19,647 bases of DNA from Alcanivorax sp. UBA4485 (GCA_002389055.1 DGNT01000037.1:1-19647); one strand, 5' to 3'; counted from the first letter of the stretch, positions 1-7,269 are shown. The notes: a model not told the origin generated them from the letters alone. Made by a program: numbers and translations.

Positions 1-854
1 AGCTGGAATGGGTGCGCCAGAATCCCAAGGGCCGCCGCGCCAAGAACAAGGCCCGGGTGAGCGCCTTCGAGGAACTGGCCAGCCAGGACTTCCAGAAGCG
101 CAACGAAACCCAGGAGCTCTACATTCCGCCCGGCGAGCGCCTCGGCGAGAAAGTGTTCGAGATCAACGGCGTCTCCAAGCAGTTCGACGGCAAGCTGCTC
201 TATGAAGACTTGAGCTTCTCGGTGCCGCGCGGCGCCATTGTCGGCATCATCGGCCCCAACGGCGCGGGTAAGACCACCCTGTTCCGCATGTTCGCCGGCG
301 AGGAAACCCCGGATTCCGGCGACATCGAGGTGGGCGACACCGTCGACCTGGCCTATGTGGATCAGAGCCGCGAGGACCTGGACAGCAAGAAGACGGTCTG
401 GGAAGAAGTCTCCGACGGCAACGATATTCTCAAGATCGGTAACTATGAGGTGCCCAGCCGCGCCTACCTGGGCCGCTTCAACTTCAAAGGCGGCGACCAG
501 CAAAAGCACGTCGGCGACCTGTCCGGTGGCGAACGCAACCGTCTGCACCTGGCCAAGCTGCTCAAGCAGGGCGCCAATGTGCTGCTGCTCGATGAGCCCA
601 CCAACGACCTGGACGTGGAAACCCTGCGGGCCCTCGAGGAAGCGTTACTCGCCTTCCCCGGTTGCGCCATCGTGATTTCCCACGACCGCTGGTTCCTGGA
701 CCGGGTGGCCACGCACATTCTGGCGTTCGAAGGCGACGCCCAGGTGGAGTGGTTCGAGGGCTCCTACACCGAGTTTGAAGAGTACCGCCGCAAGCAACTC
801 GGTGACGAGGCCTTGCAGCCCAAGCGCATGAAGTACAAGCGCATCGAGGTCTGA
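1..854 (+). CDS. ettA: Energy-dependent translational throttle protein EttA, C-terminal part (ABC-F ATPase)
   Basis: This is the 3' end of an ABC-F protein, a soluble ribosome-binding ATPase with no membrane domain. EttA binds the ribosomal E site and couples early elongation to the ATP/ADP ratio. The frame is open from the window edge (first full codon at 3), so the first ABC domain and most of the linker are missing. Visible parts are the end of the inter-domain linker (LEWVRQNPKGRRAKNKAR) and a complete second ABC domain. That domain has Walker A GPNGAGKTT, signature LSGGERNRLHLA, Walker B VLLLDEPTNDLD and the switch histidine in VISHDRW. The tail ends KPKRMKYKRIEV-like, as is usual for EttA. 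The linker and tail favour EttA over Uup or YheS. The next gene starts 20 bases downstream on the same strand, so read-through is likely. Confidence 0.93.
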   Translation, partial: LEWVRQNPKGRRAKNKARVSAFEELASQDFQKRNETQELYIPPGERLGEKVFEINGVSKQFDGKLLYEDLSFSVPRGAIVGIIGPNGAGKTTLFRMFAGEETPDSGDIEVGDTVDLAYVDQSREDLDSKKTVWEEVSDGNDILKIGNYEVPSRAYLGRFNFKGGDQQKHVGDLSGGERNRLHLAKLLKQGANVLLLDEPTNDLDVETLRALEEALLAFPGCAIVISHDRWFLDRVATHILAFEGDAQVEWFEGSYTEFEEYRRKQLGDEALQPKRMKYKRIEV

Positions 855-874
855 ACGAGAGCGGCTGACGGCCC

Positions 875-1492
875 ATGGCGAATCCGGATCTGGAAACCCC
901 TGAGTTCATCGAACGCCTGCGGGCGGGTGACCGGGCCGCGTTCGCCCTGGTGGTCAAGCACTACCATCCGCGCCTGCTGGGCGCCGCGCGCACGCTGCTG
1001 CAGCCGGCGGACGCGGAAGAGGCAGTCCAGGACGGCTGGATCGCCGCCCACCGGGCGCTGCCCAAATTCGAGGGCCGCAGTGCCCTGCTCACCTGGCTGA
1101 CCCGTATCGTCATCAATCAGGCGCGCATGCAACTGCGCAAGGGCGGCCGGGAAGTTCAGTTCGACCCCACCGAGGAAGGCGGCGCCGACGCCCTGGCGCA
1201 TCGCTTCAACGCCAACGGACACTGGCAGGAGCCGCCCCGCGCCTGGGCCCTGAGCGGCCCGGACGCCCTGCTCACCCGTGACGAGCTGCAACACTGCCTG
1301 GAAAGCCACATCACCGCGATGCCGGACAACCAGCGCCTGGCGCTGCAGCTGCGGGACATTCAAGGCCTGGATTTCGACGACATCTGTAACATCCTGGACG
1401 TCAGTGCATCCAATGTTCGTGTGCTGGTGCACCGCGCCCGCGCCCGCTTGTTCGAGATGGTGGATCGTTTTCAGGAGACCGGCGAATGTTGA
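875..1492 (+). CDS. ECF-type RNA polymerase sigma factor
   Basis: The product (205 aa) is a two-domain sigma-70-family factor that would direct RNA polymerase to a dedicated promoter set. Region 2 covers about residues 12-90 and includes DAEEAVQDGWIAAHRALPKF and the helix TWLTRIVINQARMQLRK. Region 4 covers about 137-198 and has the helix-turn-helix LDFDDICNILDVSASNVRVLVHRARARL. There is no region 1 or 3, which is the ECF layout. The 45-residue linker between the domains is Gly/Ala/Pro-rich. The ATG at 875 lies 20 bases after ettA with only a weak ribosome-binding sequence, so co-transcription from ettA is plausible. The 3' end overlaps the next gene by 7 bases. That gene encodes a small HxxxCxxC protein, the usual partner of ECF sigmas. 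The target regulon cannot be read from the sequence. Confidence 0.9.
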   Translation: MANPDLETPEFIERLRAGDRAAFALVVKHYHPRLLGAARTLLQPADAEEAVQDGWIAAHRALPKFEGRSALLTWLTRIVINQARMQLRKGGREVQFDPTEEGGADALAHRFNANGHWQEPPRAWALSGPDALLTRDELQHCLESHITAMPDNQRLALQLRDIQGLDFDDICNILDVSASNVRVLVHRARARLFEMVDRFQETGEC

Positions 1493-1746
1493 AATGCCAG
1501 CAAGTGGAGCAGCGCGCTGACGCCCTGGTCGACGGTACGCCGTTATCGACCCGCGAACGCTTTTCTTTAAGCATGCATTTGCTTATTTGCCGCCACTGCC
1601 GGCGCTACGTGCGCCAATTACGCGCGCTTGCCGCCCATCTGCGCCATCGCGCCGCGCCGACCGCGCACGACCACCAGGTCCAAGCGGTCCTGGACCGTGT
1701 TGATCACAGCAGGCAAGTCACCGATCACAAACGGCATCCAGGCTGA
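1486..1746 (+). CDS. Small zinc-binding anti-sigma factor-like protein (zf-HC2/ZAS type)
   Basis: The product is an 86-residue protein whose N-terminal half matches the anti-sigma zinc-binding pattern: C4, then H31, C35 and C38 (HLLICRHC). ZAS domains bind the cognate ECF sigma and hold it inactive. The ATG at 1486 overlaps the sigma stop codon by 7 bases and has AGGAG 8 bases upstream, so translation is coupled to the sigma gene. The second half is short, rich in Arg and His, and contains no hydrophobic stretch long enough to cross the membrane. If it is an anti-sigma, it is therefore soluble and would sense a cytoplasmic cue. The gene ends 9 bases before the convergent dehalogenase gene. 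The family assignment rests on the Cys/His spacing and the position beside the sigma gene. Confidence 0.75.
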   Translation: MLKCQQVEQRADALVDGTPLSTRERFSLSMHLLICRHCRRYVRQLRALAAHLRHRAAPTAHDHQVQAVLDRVDHSRQVTDHKRHPG

Positions 1747-1755
1747 CCGCACCCA

Positions 1756-2430
1756 CTAACCGTCCGCCCGAATAATGGCTTCGGCCACACCGTCCAGGCC
1801 CGGCTCGCACACATCAGGCCGGGGTGCCCACGCCGGGAAGGCCGTGCCGCCACGCGCCACGAACGCGCCCCGGCATCCGGCGGCCATCGCGCCGATGATG
1901 TCCCAATCATGCGCCGCGACCATGCGCAGCGCCGACACGCCCACCTGCATGCGTTGGGCGGCCATGCGATAAGGCGCGGGCGCCGGCTTGAAACGACGCA
2001 CCTCATCCACCGACAAAATCGCCTCAAAAAAGCGGTCCAACCGAGCGTGCTGCAACTGCGCGCGGGCCACAGCCGGGGCTGAATTCGTCAACGCCGCCAG
2101 ACGAAAGCCCCTGGCCCGCAGGCGCTCCAGTGCCGGTCGCGCGTCATCGTGCGGCGCCAACTGCTGCATACGCTGGAGAATCTCCTGAAACTGATCGTCG
2201 GTCGGTCGCACACCGTATCGGGCGGCCAGCTGCTCCAGCGCATCACGGGCCAGTGCCGAAAAATCCCGGTAATCCTCGACGATCGTGGCCGTCATCGACA
2301 GGCTGAGCAGTTGCGCGAACCATTGGCTCCTGGCCCGGGCATCACCGAATGAGGTCTCGAAGGGGCCATCGAGGCCACCCAAATCGAGCAGCGTTTCATT
2401 AACGTCGAACACGATTACGCGGCAAGGCAT
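1756..2430 (-). CDS. HAD-superfamily haloacid dehalogenase-like hydrolase (type II)
   Basis: This cytoplasmic HAD hydrolase of 224 aa has the length of the L-2-haloacid dehalogenase family. Those enzymes attack the carbon-halogen bond with an aspartate nucleophile. Numbered from the ATG at 2430, it shows motif I FDVNETLLD with nucleophile D9, motif II LTNS (115-118), motif III Lys148 in RRFKPAPAPY, and motif IV AAHDWDIIGA (173-182). The DVNET form of motif I, rather than DxDGT, supports dehalogenase over phosphatase. The arginine that pairs with the substrate in well-studied members is not obvious near residue 40 (QWFAQLL), so specificity is open. AAGGAG sits 7 bases before ATG 2430, which makes it a better start than GTG 2433. 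The gene begins 24 bases after the TetR gene and is probably transcribed with it. Confidence 0.85.
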   Translation of the reverse strand: MPCRVIVFDVNETLLDLGGLDGPFETSFGDARARSQWFAQLLSLSMTATIVEDYRDFSALARDALEQLAARYGVRPTDDQFQEILQRMQQLAPHDDARPALERLRARGFRLAALTNSAPAVARAQLQHARLDRFFEAILSVDEVRRFKPAPAPYRMAAQRMQVGVSALRMVAAHDWDIIGAMAAGCRGAFVARGGTAFPAWAPRPDVCEPGLDGVAEAIIRADG

Positions 2431-2454
2431 CACAGTGCTCCTTATTAGGACGGG

Positions 2455-3069
2455 CTAGGTAGCGCGGGACCCCGCCGCGACGGCAAGAAAGCCCGCCAAC
2501 ATATCGTCGGCCAAGGTCAAGCGCGCCGTCGCACTTAGTCCCGGCCTCTGCAGAATGACGCGCAGCCCCATGATCTGGCTTTGCAGATAGCGAGCCAGCC
2601 GTGGGCAGTCTGTGTCCGCGGGTATATCACCGCGCACCGACGCGGCCGAAATTAGCGCGGTGAATCCGGATTCCGCCTGACTGAGAAACGCTTCCGCCTG
2701 CCCCAGAATGACAGGCTGAGTGTCGGCGGCCTCGAGCAAGGACCTGACAATCAAGCAGGCCCTACCCACGCCTCTAGACGCTGTTCCTTTCGCCAGCGCC
2801 TGAAAATAAGCGGCAAGCCCGTCCTCCAGAGGCTGATCGCGGGTCAAGTCGGCAATCTCTTCCTGCATGCCGTGCGCATACAATTCCAAGGCGTCCAGGA
2901 ACAACTGCTCTTTGCTGCCAAAAGCGGCATAGATGCTACCTGGCCGCATATCCAGGCCATCCTCGAGATCTTTCATCGAGGTGCCCAAATACCCACGGGA
3001 CCAGAACAGGTCCATAGCGCGGCCTAACGACTCGGAGCGACTGTAACGGGACCGACGTGACATACCCAT
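2455..3069 (-). CDS. TetR/AcrR-family transcriptional regulator
   Basis: This 204-residue regulator has a TetR-type N-terminal helix-turn-helix at about residues 13-60 (LEDGLDMRPGSIYAAFGSKE is the recognition region). It is followed by an all-helical ligand-binding domain. C105 lies in RACLIVRSLLEA, the same region as the reactive cysteine of the electrophile sensor NemR (GCLTVKLS). Redox or electrophile sensing is therefore conceivable but is inference. The gene is divergent from the AhpD-like gene, with 116 bases between start codons, and a near-perfect 16-bp palindrome lies between them. This fits control of both itself with the dehalogenase and the AhpD-like gene. ATG codons at 3069 and 3063 are both possible starts, and neither has a strong ribosome-binding site. 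Confidence 0.9.
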   Translation of the reverse strand: MGMSRRSRYSRSESLGRAMDLFWSRGYLGTSMKDLEDGLDMRPGSIYAAFGSKEQLFLDALELYAHGMQEEIADLTRDQPLEDGLAAYFQALAKGTASRGVGRACLIVRSLLEAADTQPVILGQAEAFLSQAESGFTALISAASVRGDIPADTDCPRLARYLQSQIMGLRVILQRPGLSATARLTLADDMLAGFLAVAAGSRAT

Positions 3070-3100
3070 CCAGGTTTGAAAAACACTGGATAATCTTAAC

Positions 3101-3116
3101 TTGAATGATCACTCAA
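3101..3116. promoter_or_regulatory. Probable operator for the divergent TetR regulator
   Basis: TTGAATGATCACTCAA is a 16-bp inverted repeat with a single mismatched pair (perfect form TTGAGTGATCACTCAA). It sits between the two divergent start codons, 32 bases before the TetR gene and 70 bases before the AhpD-like gene. Size, symmetry and position suit a TetR-family dimer site. I could not assign a confident -35/-10 pair on either strand around it. Confidence 0.65.
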
Positions 3117-3185
3117 CAACAGGTAGCGTGCATCGTATCGCTTACGCACTGGCGCGAAGCTCGCGCCAAGATCAAGGAGAGACGC

Positions 3186-3740
3186 ATGACGGATTTCAAC
3201 CTTCACGATGAGAACAGCGCTCCGGAAGCGGCCCGCCCTCTGCTGGAAGGCTCAAAAAAGTCATTCGGAATGGTCCCCAACCTCCACGCCGTGATGGCGG
3301 AGGCGCCCGGTTTGCTTGAAGGGTACCAAACCCTCCACCGTCTGTTCGGCGAATCGAGCTTCAACGCCGACGAAATAACCGTGGTCTGGCAAACCATCAA
3401 CGTGGAGAACGAGTGCCACTATTGCGTGCCCGCGCACACGGGGATCGCAAAATCGATGAACGTTTCCGATGACATCATCAACGCTCTGCGCGATGAAGAC
3501 GCCTTGCCTGATGAGAAACTGGAAGCGCTTCGCACCTTCACCCTGAAAGTGATGCGCCAGCATGGAAACCTGAGCGACGAAGACGTAAAGGCATTTTTGG
3601 ATGCCGGTTACCAGCAGCGCCACATCCTGGAAGTCATTCTGGGCTTGGCTCAAAAGGTCATGAGCAACTACACCAACCACCTCGCGGAAACGCCGGTGGA
3701 TAAACCCTTCGAAAAGTTTGCCTGGACAAAGAAAGGCTAA
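3186..3740 (+). CDS. Carboxymuconolactone decarboxylase / AhpD-like protein
   Basis: The product is 184 aa from the ATG at 3186, which has AAGGAGA 5-7 bases upstream. An in-frame ATG at 3105 would add 27 atypical residues and lie inside the operator. The conserved AhpD-type redox site is ENECHYCVPAH, with C77, C80 and H84 in a CxxCxxxH layout. The surrounding helices (FNADEITVVWQTINVENEC and HILEVILGLAQKVMSNYTNH) match the CMD fold. Family members with the CxxC are small thiol peroxidase or disulfide reductase-like enzymes that detoxify hydroperoxides or reactive organics. Those without it are decarboxylases. The divergent TetR gene is the likely local regulator, and a clear terminator follows 30 bases after the stop. 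The substrate is not deducible. Confidence 0.88.
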   Translation: MTDFNLHDENSAPEAARPLLEGSKKSFGMVPNLHAVMAEAPGLLEGYQTLHRLFGESSFNADEITVVWQTINVENECHYCVPAHTGIAKSMNVSDDIINALRDEDALPDEKLEALRTFTLKVMRQHGNLSDEDVKAFLDAGYQQRHILEVILGLAQKVMSNYTNHLAETPVDKPFEKFAWTKKG

Positions 3741-3769
3741 CGGAACCGGAACTGAATCCCCCCCCTATC

Positions 3770-3803
3770 GCCCCGCTTCCGCCATTGTGCGGGGCATTTT
3801 TTT
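3770..3803 (+). terminator. Rho-independent terminator after the AhpD-like gene
   Basis: A perfect 7-bp stem GCCCCGC / GCGGGGC encloses a 12-base loop (3777-3788) and is followed by A and seven T residues (3797-3803). It lies 30 bases after the AhpD-like stop codon. The rest of the gap up to the DoxX gene (3804-3936) shows only an AT-rich patch near 3880-3895 that could hold a -10. I found no convincing -35. Confidence 0.88.
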
Positions 3804-3936
3804 GAATAATAAAAACAGCTTTTCGGCGGTAGCAACCGGAAACAGAAGAAAGCCGGTGTAACACAGCCCTCTCTCAAGCATCTTATTTAATATCTGACCG
3901 GGGCAACCTGCCAAGCGTCAATAAAGGGGAATGACA

Positions 3937-4587
3937 ATGAACGGCCTAGTGACCTTCGCGAATCGAATCCATGACTTTCTGAATGCCACCAAGAAATGGG
4001 ATTTCCTGGCACCATTCCTGCTACGGCTTTTCCTATCCGTCGTGTTTATTTCCGCCGGTTGGAACAAGCTGGCCAGCTTTGATTCCACTGTCGCCTGGTT
4101 CGGCAATCCCGATTGGGGACTCGGTTTGCCTTTTCCCGCTGTTATGGCGTTTCTTGCCACCGGTGCGGAATTGGCCGGCGGCGTCTTTTTGCTGCTAGGC
4201 CTCGCCACCCGTTACTTCGCCGTCCCTCTGATGGTCACCATGCTGGTGGCGGCGCTGTCGGTGCATTGGGACAACGGCTGGTTCGCGATCGCCCCTTCGA
4301 ACCCCGCAACCAGCATGGCTCAGCCGTTGGCCGCTGTGGGCATTCCCGCGGCCCAACAAAGCCTGGAAAACAGTGTCGAGGTGGGCAAGCGGCTGACGGC
4401 GGCAAAAGGCCTCCTGCGTGAGCACGGCCAGTACGGATGGCTCACCGAGAAAGGCAACTTCGTTATTCTCAATAACGGCATCGAGTTCGCCGCCACCTAT
4501 TTCATCATGCTGCTGGTGTTGTTTTTTCAAGGCGCGGGCCGCTTCCTAAGCCTGGACTATTGGATCGCGCGACGCTTTCGCCAGTGA
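3937..4587 (+). CDS. DoxX-family integral membrane protein
   Basis: This is a 216-residue inner-membrane protein with the DoxX signature. The first membrane helix carries FLLRLFLSVVFISAGWNKLASF (about 27-48), a second helix contains ATGAELAGGVFLLLGLATR (about 74-92), a third is at about 94-110, and the last is at about 182-200. A hydrophilic stretch at about 115-180 separates helices three and four and is longer than in minimal DoxX proteins. Members are linked to thiol and redox homeostasis and to quinone-associated oxidases, but most, including this one, have no proven reaction. I chose ATG 3937 because AGGGGA lies 7 bases upstream. ATG 3931 would leave essentially no spacing. It stands alone between a terminator and the next promoter region. 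The AhpD-like gene just upstream may point to a shared redox theme. Confidence 0.85.
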   Translation: MNGLVTFANRIHDFLNATKKWDFLAPFLLRLFLSVVFISAGWNKLASFDSTVAWFGNPDWGLGLPFPAVMAFLATGAELAGGVFLLLGLATRYFAVPLMVTMLVAALSVHWDNGWFAIAPSNPATSMAQPLAAVGIPAAQQSLENSVEVGKRLTAAKGLLREHGQYGWLTEKGNFVILNNGIEFAATYFIMLLVLFFQGAGRFLSLDYWIARRFRQ

Positions 4588-4658
4588 TTCCGCCCAGCGC
4601 CACTGGTCGGCATGAGCCGCACCCCGAATTGATCTTTCCCGGAACGGCTAATAGTCTT

Positions 4659-4678
4659 TGAGAGACGCTGAGAGACGT
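4659..4678 (+). repeat. Tandem 10-bp direct repeat upstream of the GAF-EAL gene
   Basis: TGAGAGACGC is followed immediately by TGAGAGACGT: two copies differing only in the last base, repeating at one helical turn. The element ends 20 bases before the GAF-EAL start codon. It could be a regulator site for two subunits bound to the same DNA face, or a chance repeat in the leader. Confidence 0.4.
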
Positions 4679-4698
4679 GCCGCACCGGGAGGCCACTC

Positions 4699-5931
4699 AT
4701 GGACGATGACGCACTGGCGAAGCCGATTCTCGCCAACACAAACGGGGGCACCGCCTCACTGACCGAGGACCTCCAACGTGTTTTGAGTACCTTACGAAGC
4801 CACCTGGGCATGGATGTGGCCTTCATTTCCGAGTTTTCCGACGACTGCCGCTTCCTCCGCTACGTGGATACGGACCATCAGCATGCGCCACTCAAGGCCG
4901 GCGACGCCCACCCTCTTGAAGAAACCTACTGCCACCGTATCGTGACCGGCGACTTACCGGAGATCATCCCCGACACCCATGCCAACCCGACCACTCGCGA
5001 TCTGGCCATTACCCGCGCGCTCGCCATCAGCAGCTATATCGGCGTGCCGATCCGCATGCCTGACGGTAGCGTCTACGGCACCTTTTGCTGTTTCGATCAA
5101 AAGCCCGGCGCGCCACTAACCCTGCGGGATCTATCGATACTCCGTGCCTTCGCCGATTTCACCGGCAAGCTGCTCGACAAGGAGCGCCGCGGCGAACATA
5201 AACGCAATGAACTGAAAAGACGGGTCGGCGATATCATCGACGAAGCACGGCTCGATATGGCTTACCAACCGATTTACCATGTTCGTGAGCAGCGCATCGT
5301 CGGCTTTGAAGCGCTGGCGCGCTTCCACACAGAGCCGTACCAGGCACCGCACCTGTGGTTCGCGGAAGCGGAACGGGCCGGCCTCGGCGAGGCGCTGGAA
5401 CTGCTGGCGGTACGAGAAGCGTTGAAAGGCGTGCCTGCGCTGCCCGACGATTGCTATTTGTCGCTGAACGTATCGCCCAACGCCCTGCTCAGCGGCGAGA
5501 TCATGGCGCTTCTCGCCGACTGCCCGGCGCAAAGCGTGGTGCTGGAAATCACCGAGCACGCGCGCATTTCCGATTATCAGGCTTTTCTGGCCGCGCTGAA
5601 GCCGATGCGGCAACAGGGCATTCGCATCGCCGTCGACGACGCGGGGGCGGGCTACGCCAGCTTTCAGCATATCCTTGAGCTTAACGTCGACATCATCAAG
5701 CTGGATATCAGCCTGATCCGCAACATTCACGCTGACACCGCGCGCCGGGCGCTGGCCGCCGCCTTGATCAAGTTCGCGGAAGTCACCGGCAGCACCGTGA
5801 TCGCCGAGGGCGTGGAAACCGAAACGGAGTTGGAAGAACTGCGCCGGCTGGGGGTGGAAAAGGTGCAGGGCTTCTATATCGGCCGGCCGATGCCCCTGTC
5901 GCAGACCCGCTCGTTCCAGACCGGGTTCTAG
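4699..5931 (+). CDS. GAF-EAL cyclic-di-GMP phosphodiesterase
   Basis: This cytoplasmic 410-residue signalling protein has an N-terminal GAF sensor (about 22-160) and a C-terminal EAL domain (about 175-405). EAL domains cleave c-di-GMP to pGpG, favouring motility over biofilm growth. The catalytic set appears intact: E204 in FEALAR, N257 in LSLNVSP, E283 in VLEITEH, D313-D314 in AVDDAGAGY, K334 in IIKLD, E370 in VIAEGVET and Q390 in KVQGFYIGRP. The DDFGTG motif is DDAGAG here, a relaxed but acid-conserving form. There is no GGDEF domain, so it is a dedicated hydrolase. The GAF part has no obvious chromophore cysteine motif that I can name with certainty. ATG 4699 has GGGAGG 7 bases upstream. 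A 10-bp tandem repeat lies just ahead of it. Confidence 0.92.
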   Translation: MDDDALAKPILANTNGGTASLTEDLQRVLSTLRSHLGMDVAFISEFSDDCRFLRYVDTDHQHAPLKAGDAHPLEETYCHRIVTGDLPEIIPDTHANPTTRDLAITRALAISSYIGVPIRMPDGSVYGTFCCFDQKPGAPLTLRDLSILRAFADFTGKLLDKERRGEHKRNELKRRVGDIIDEARLDMAYQPIYHVREQRIVGFEALARFHTEPYQAPHLWFAEAERAGLGEALELLAVREALKGVPALPDDCYLSLNVSPNALLSGEIMALLADCPAQSVVLEITEHARISDYQAFLAALKPMRQQGIRIAVDDAGAGYASFQHILELNVDIIKLDISLIRNIHADTARRALAAALIKFAEVTGSTVIAEGVETETELEELRRLGVEKVQGFYIGRPMPLSQTRSFQTGF

Positions 5932-5988
5932 CGGGAGGCTCAGCCCGCCCCACGCCCCATCAGCGTTTCTTCACGGATCATGAATGAC

Positions 5989-6055
5989 TTGGATGCCAGG
6001 ATCGCCGTAAGGTTACAGCACCAGGGTGTAACAAAGCGCCATGCTTCGCATCCAA
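5989..6055. promoter_or_regulatory. Nested inverted repeats in the arsM leader
   Basis: The outer arms TTGGATGC (5989-5996) and GCATCCAA (6048-6055) are a perfect 8-bp inverted repeat. Inside them, GTTACA (6012-6017) and TGTAAC (6027-6032) form a second perfect pair with a 9-base spacer. The right outer arm can also fold as ATGC-TTC-GCAT (6041-6051). This lies 43-110 bases upstream of arsM, where an operator or a leader RNA structure would be expected. No known arsenic-regulator site is recognisable, and no ArsR gene is in the window. Confidence 0.35.
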
Positions 6056-6097
6056 GGGTGAATCCCGTTGCAGGGTAAGACGCTAAGAGGGTCAAAG

Positions 6098-7141
6098 ATG
6101 CGTGAAGAGGTTCAGGATTACTACGGCAAGCAACTTACCGGCAGCGACGATTTACAGACCAACGCCTGCTGCGATCAGAGCCCGCCGGATCACCTCAAAC
6201 CGCTGCTGGCCCGCTTGCACGACGAGGTGGTAACCCGATACTACGGATGCGGTCTGGTCGCGCCCGAGTCGTTGGAAGGCATGCGCATCCTCGATCTGGG
6301 CTGCGGCTCCGGCCGGGACGTTTACGTGCTCTCGGCCCTGGTGGGCGACAGCGGCGAAGTGGTCGGCGTGGACATGACCGACGAACAGCTGGCGGTGGCG
6401 ACGCGCCATCAGGAATACCACCGCCAGGAATTCGGCCACGCGCGCAGCAATGTGCGCTTCTTGAAGGGCTACATCGAAGAGCTGGATCAACTCGACCTGC
6501 AGGACGGCCACTTCGATATTGTGGTGTCCAATTGCGTGATCAACCTGAGCACCGACAAGGCCAAGGTGATTAGCGACGTGAAACGGCTGCTCAAGCCCGG
6601 TGGGGAATTCTATTTTTCCGACGTGTACGCCGACCGTCGTGTGCCGGCGGCGCTGACCGCGGACCCGGTTCTCTACGGTGAGTGCCTGTCCGGGGCCTTA
6701 TACTGGAACGACTTTCTCAACCTGGCCAAAGGCTGTGGGTTCGGTGATCCCCGTCTGGTGGAATCGCGCCGGCTGACCATTGAGAACCCGGCCATCGAAG
6801 CCAAGCTGGGGAACATCCGCTTCTACTCAGCCACCTACCGGTTGTTCAACATTGACGCGCTGGAGCCGGCCTGCGAGGACTATGGGCAGGCGGTGATCTA
6901 TAAAGGCACGGTGGACCATCATCCGCATTCGTTCGTGCTGGACGACCATCATGTGATTGAGACCGGCAAGGTGTTTCCGGTGTGCGGGAATACCTGGTTG
7001 ATGTTGGCGGAGAGTCGGTTCCGGGGTCATTTTGAGTTTATTGGTAGCTTCGATTCGCACTTTGGGATTTTTGAGGGGTGTGGGTTGAATGTGCCCTTCG
7101 AAGACGAATCAGGCTCAGTGAGTGATGGAAGCTGCTGCTAA
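6098..7141 (+). CDS. arsM: Arsenite S-adenosylmethionine methyltransferase, ArsM-like
   Basis: This is a class I SAM methyltransferase of 347 aa. ArsM enzymes methylate As(III) using three conserved cysteines. The SAM motif is ILDLGCGSGRD (64-74). Candidate arsenic-binding cysteines are C24/C25 in TNACC, C146 in VVSNCVINLS and C196 in LYGECLSGALY. The last two are 50 residues apart, the spacing I recall for the algal enzyme. The C-terminus ends GSCC (346-347). The length and the N-terminal YYG...DLQTNACC resemble the ArsM form found with arsenosugar synthesis genes, rather than the shorter detoxification form. ATG 6098 is preceded by AAGAGG; an earlier in-frame start at 6068 is less likely. 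No ars operon (arsR, arsB, arsC) is adjacent. The last ~180 bases shift to G/T-rich composition. Confidence 0.85.
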   Translation: MREEVQDYYGKQLTGSDDLQTNACCDQSPPDHLKPLLARLHDEVVTRYYGCGLVAPESLEGMRILDLGCGSGRDVYVLSALVGDSGEVVGVDMTDEQLAVATRHQEYHRQEFGHARSNVRFLKGYIEELDQLDLQDGHFDIVVSNCVINLSTDKAKVISDVKRLLKPGGEFYFSDVYADRRVPAALTADPVLYGECLSGALYWNDFLNLAKGCGFGDPRLVESRRLTIENPAIEAKLGNIRFYSATYRLFNIDALEPACEDYGQAVIYKGTVDHHPHSFVLDDHHVIETGKVFPVCGNTWLMLAESRFRGHFEFIGSFDSHFGIFEGCGLNVPFEDESGSVSDGSCC

Positions 7142-7161
7142 GCTCTTTCTCCAGCTGGGGC

Positions 7162-7269
7162 CGCGGTGTGTGTTGGTGATGTCCAGAACACGCCGTGAAC
7201 CCGTCCCTGGGGGCTCGATTCGCGCATCCCTGCGCTCAACGGTTCTGGACATCACCAACACACACCGCG
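7162..7269. repeat. Large imperfect-cruciform inverted repeat (28-bp perfect arms, 52-base spacer)
   Basis: Positions 7162-7189 and 7242-7269 are exact reverse complements over 28 bp. The spacer holds GTGAACCCGTCCCTGGGGGC (from 7195) and a small perfect hairpin GCGCA-TCCC-TGCGC (7222-7235). There is no T-run after the right arm, so it is not a classic intrinsic terminator. The spacer motifs look like those of dispersed extragenic palindromes I recall from related gammaproteobacteria (from memory, unverified). It fills most of the 187-base gap between arsM and the flavoprotein gene, and would uncouple their transcripts or stabilise the arsM 3' end. Confidence 0.85.

Noticed and set aside
3061..3120. 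A defined -35/-10 promoter between the divergent genes
   Set aside because: TTGAAA (3076-3081) and several AT-rich hexamers are present, but none pair at acceptable spacing on either strand, so no promoter was called.
3105..3185. Upstream extension of the AhpD-like gene to an ATG at 3105
   Set aside because: The extra 27 residues do not resemble the family, the start lies inside the palindrome, and the ATG at 3186 has a strong AAGGAGA.
7162..7269. Insertion-sequence ends or a small transposable element
   Set aside because: The arms are inverted, but there is no transposase, and no flanking target duplication was seen. The 52-base interior is too short for a gene.
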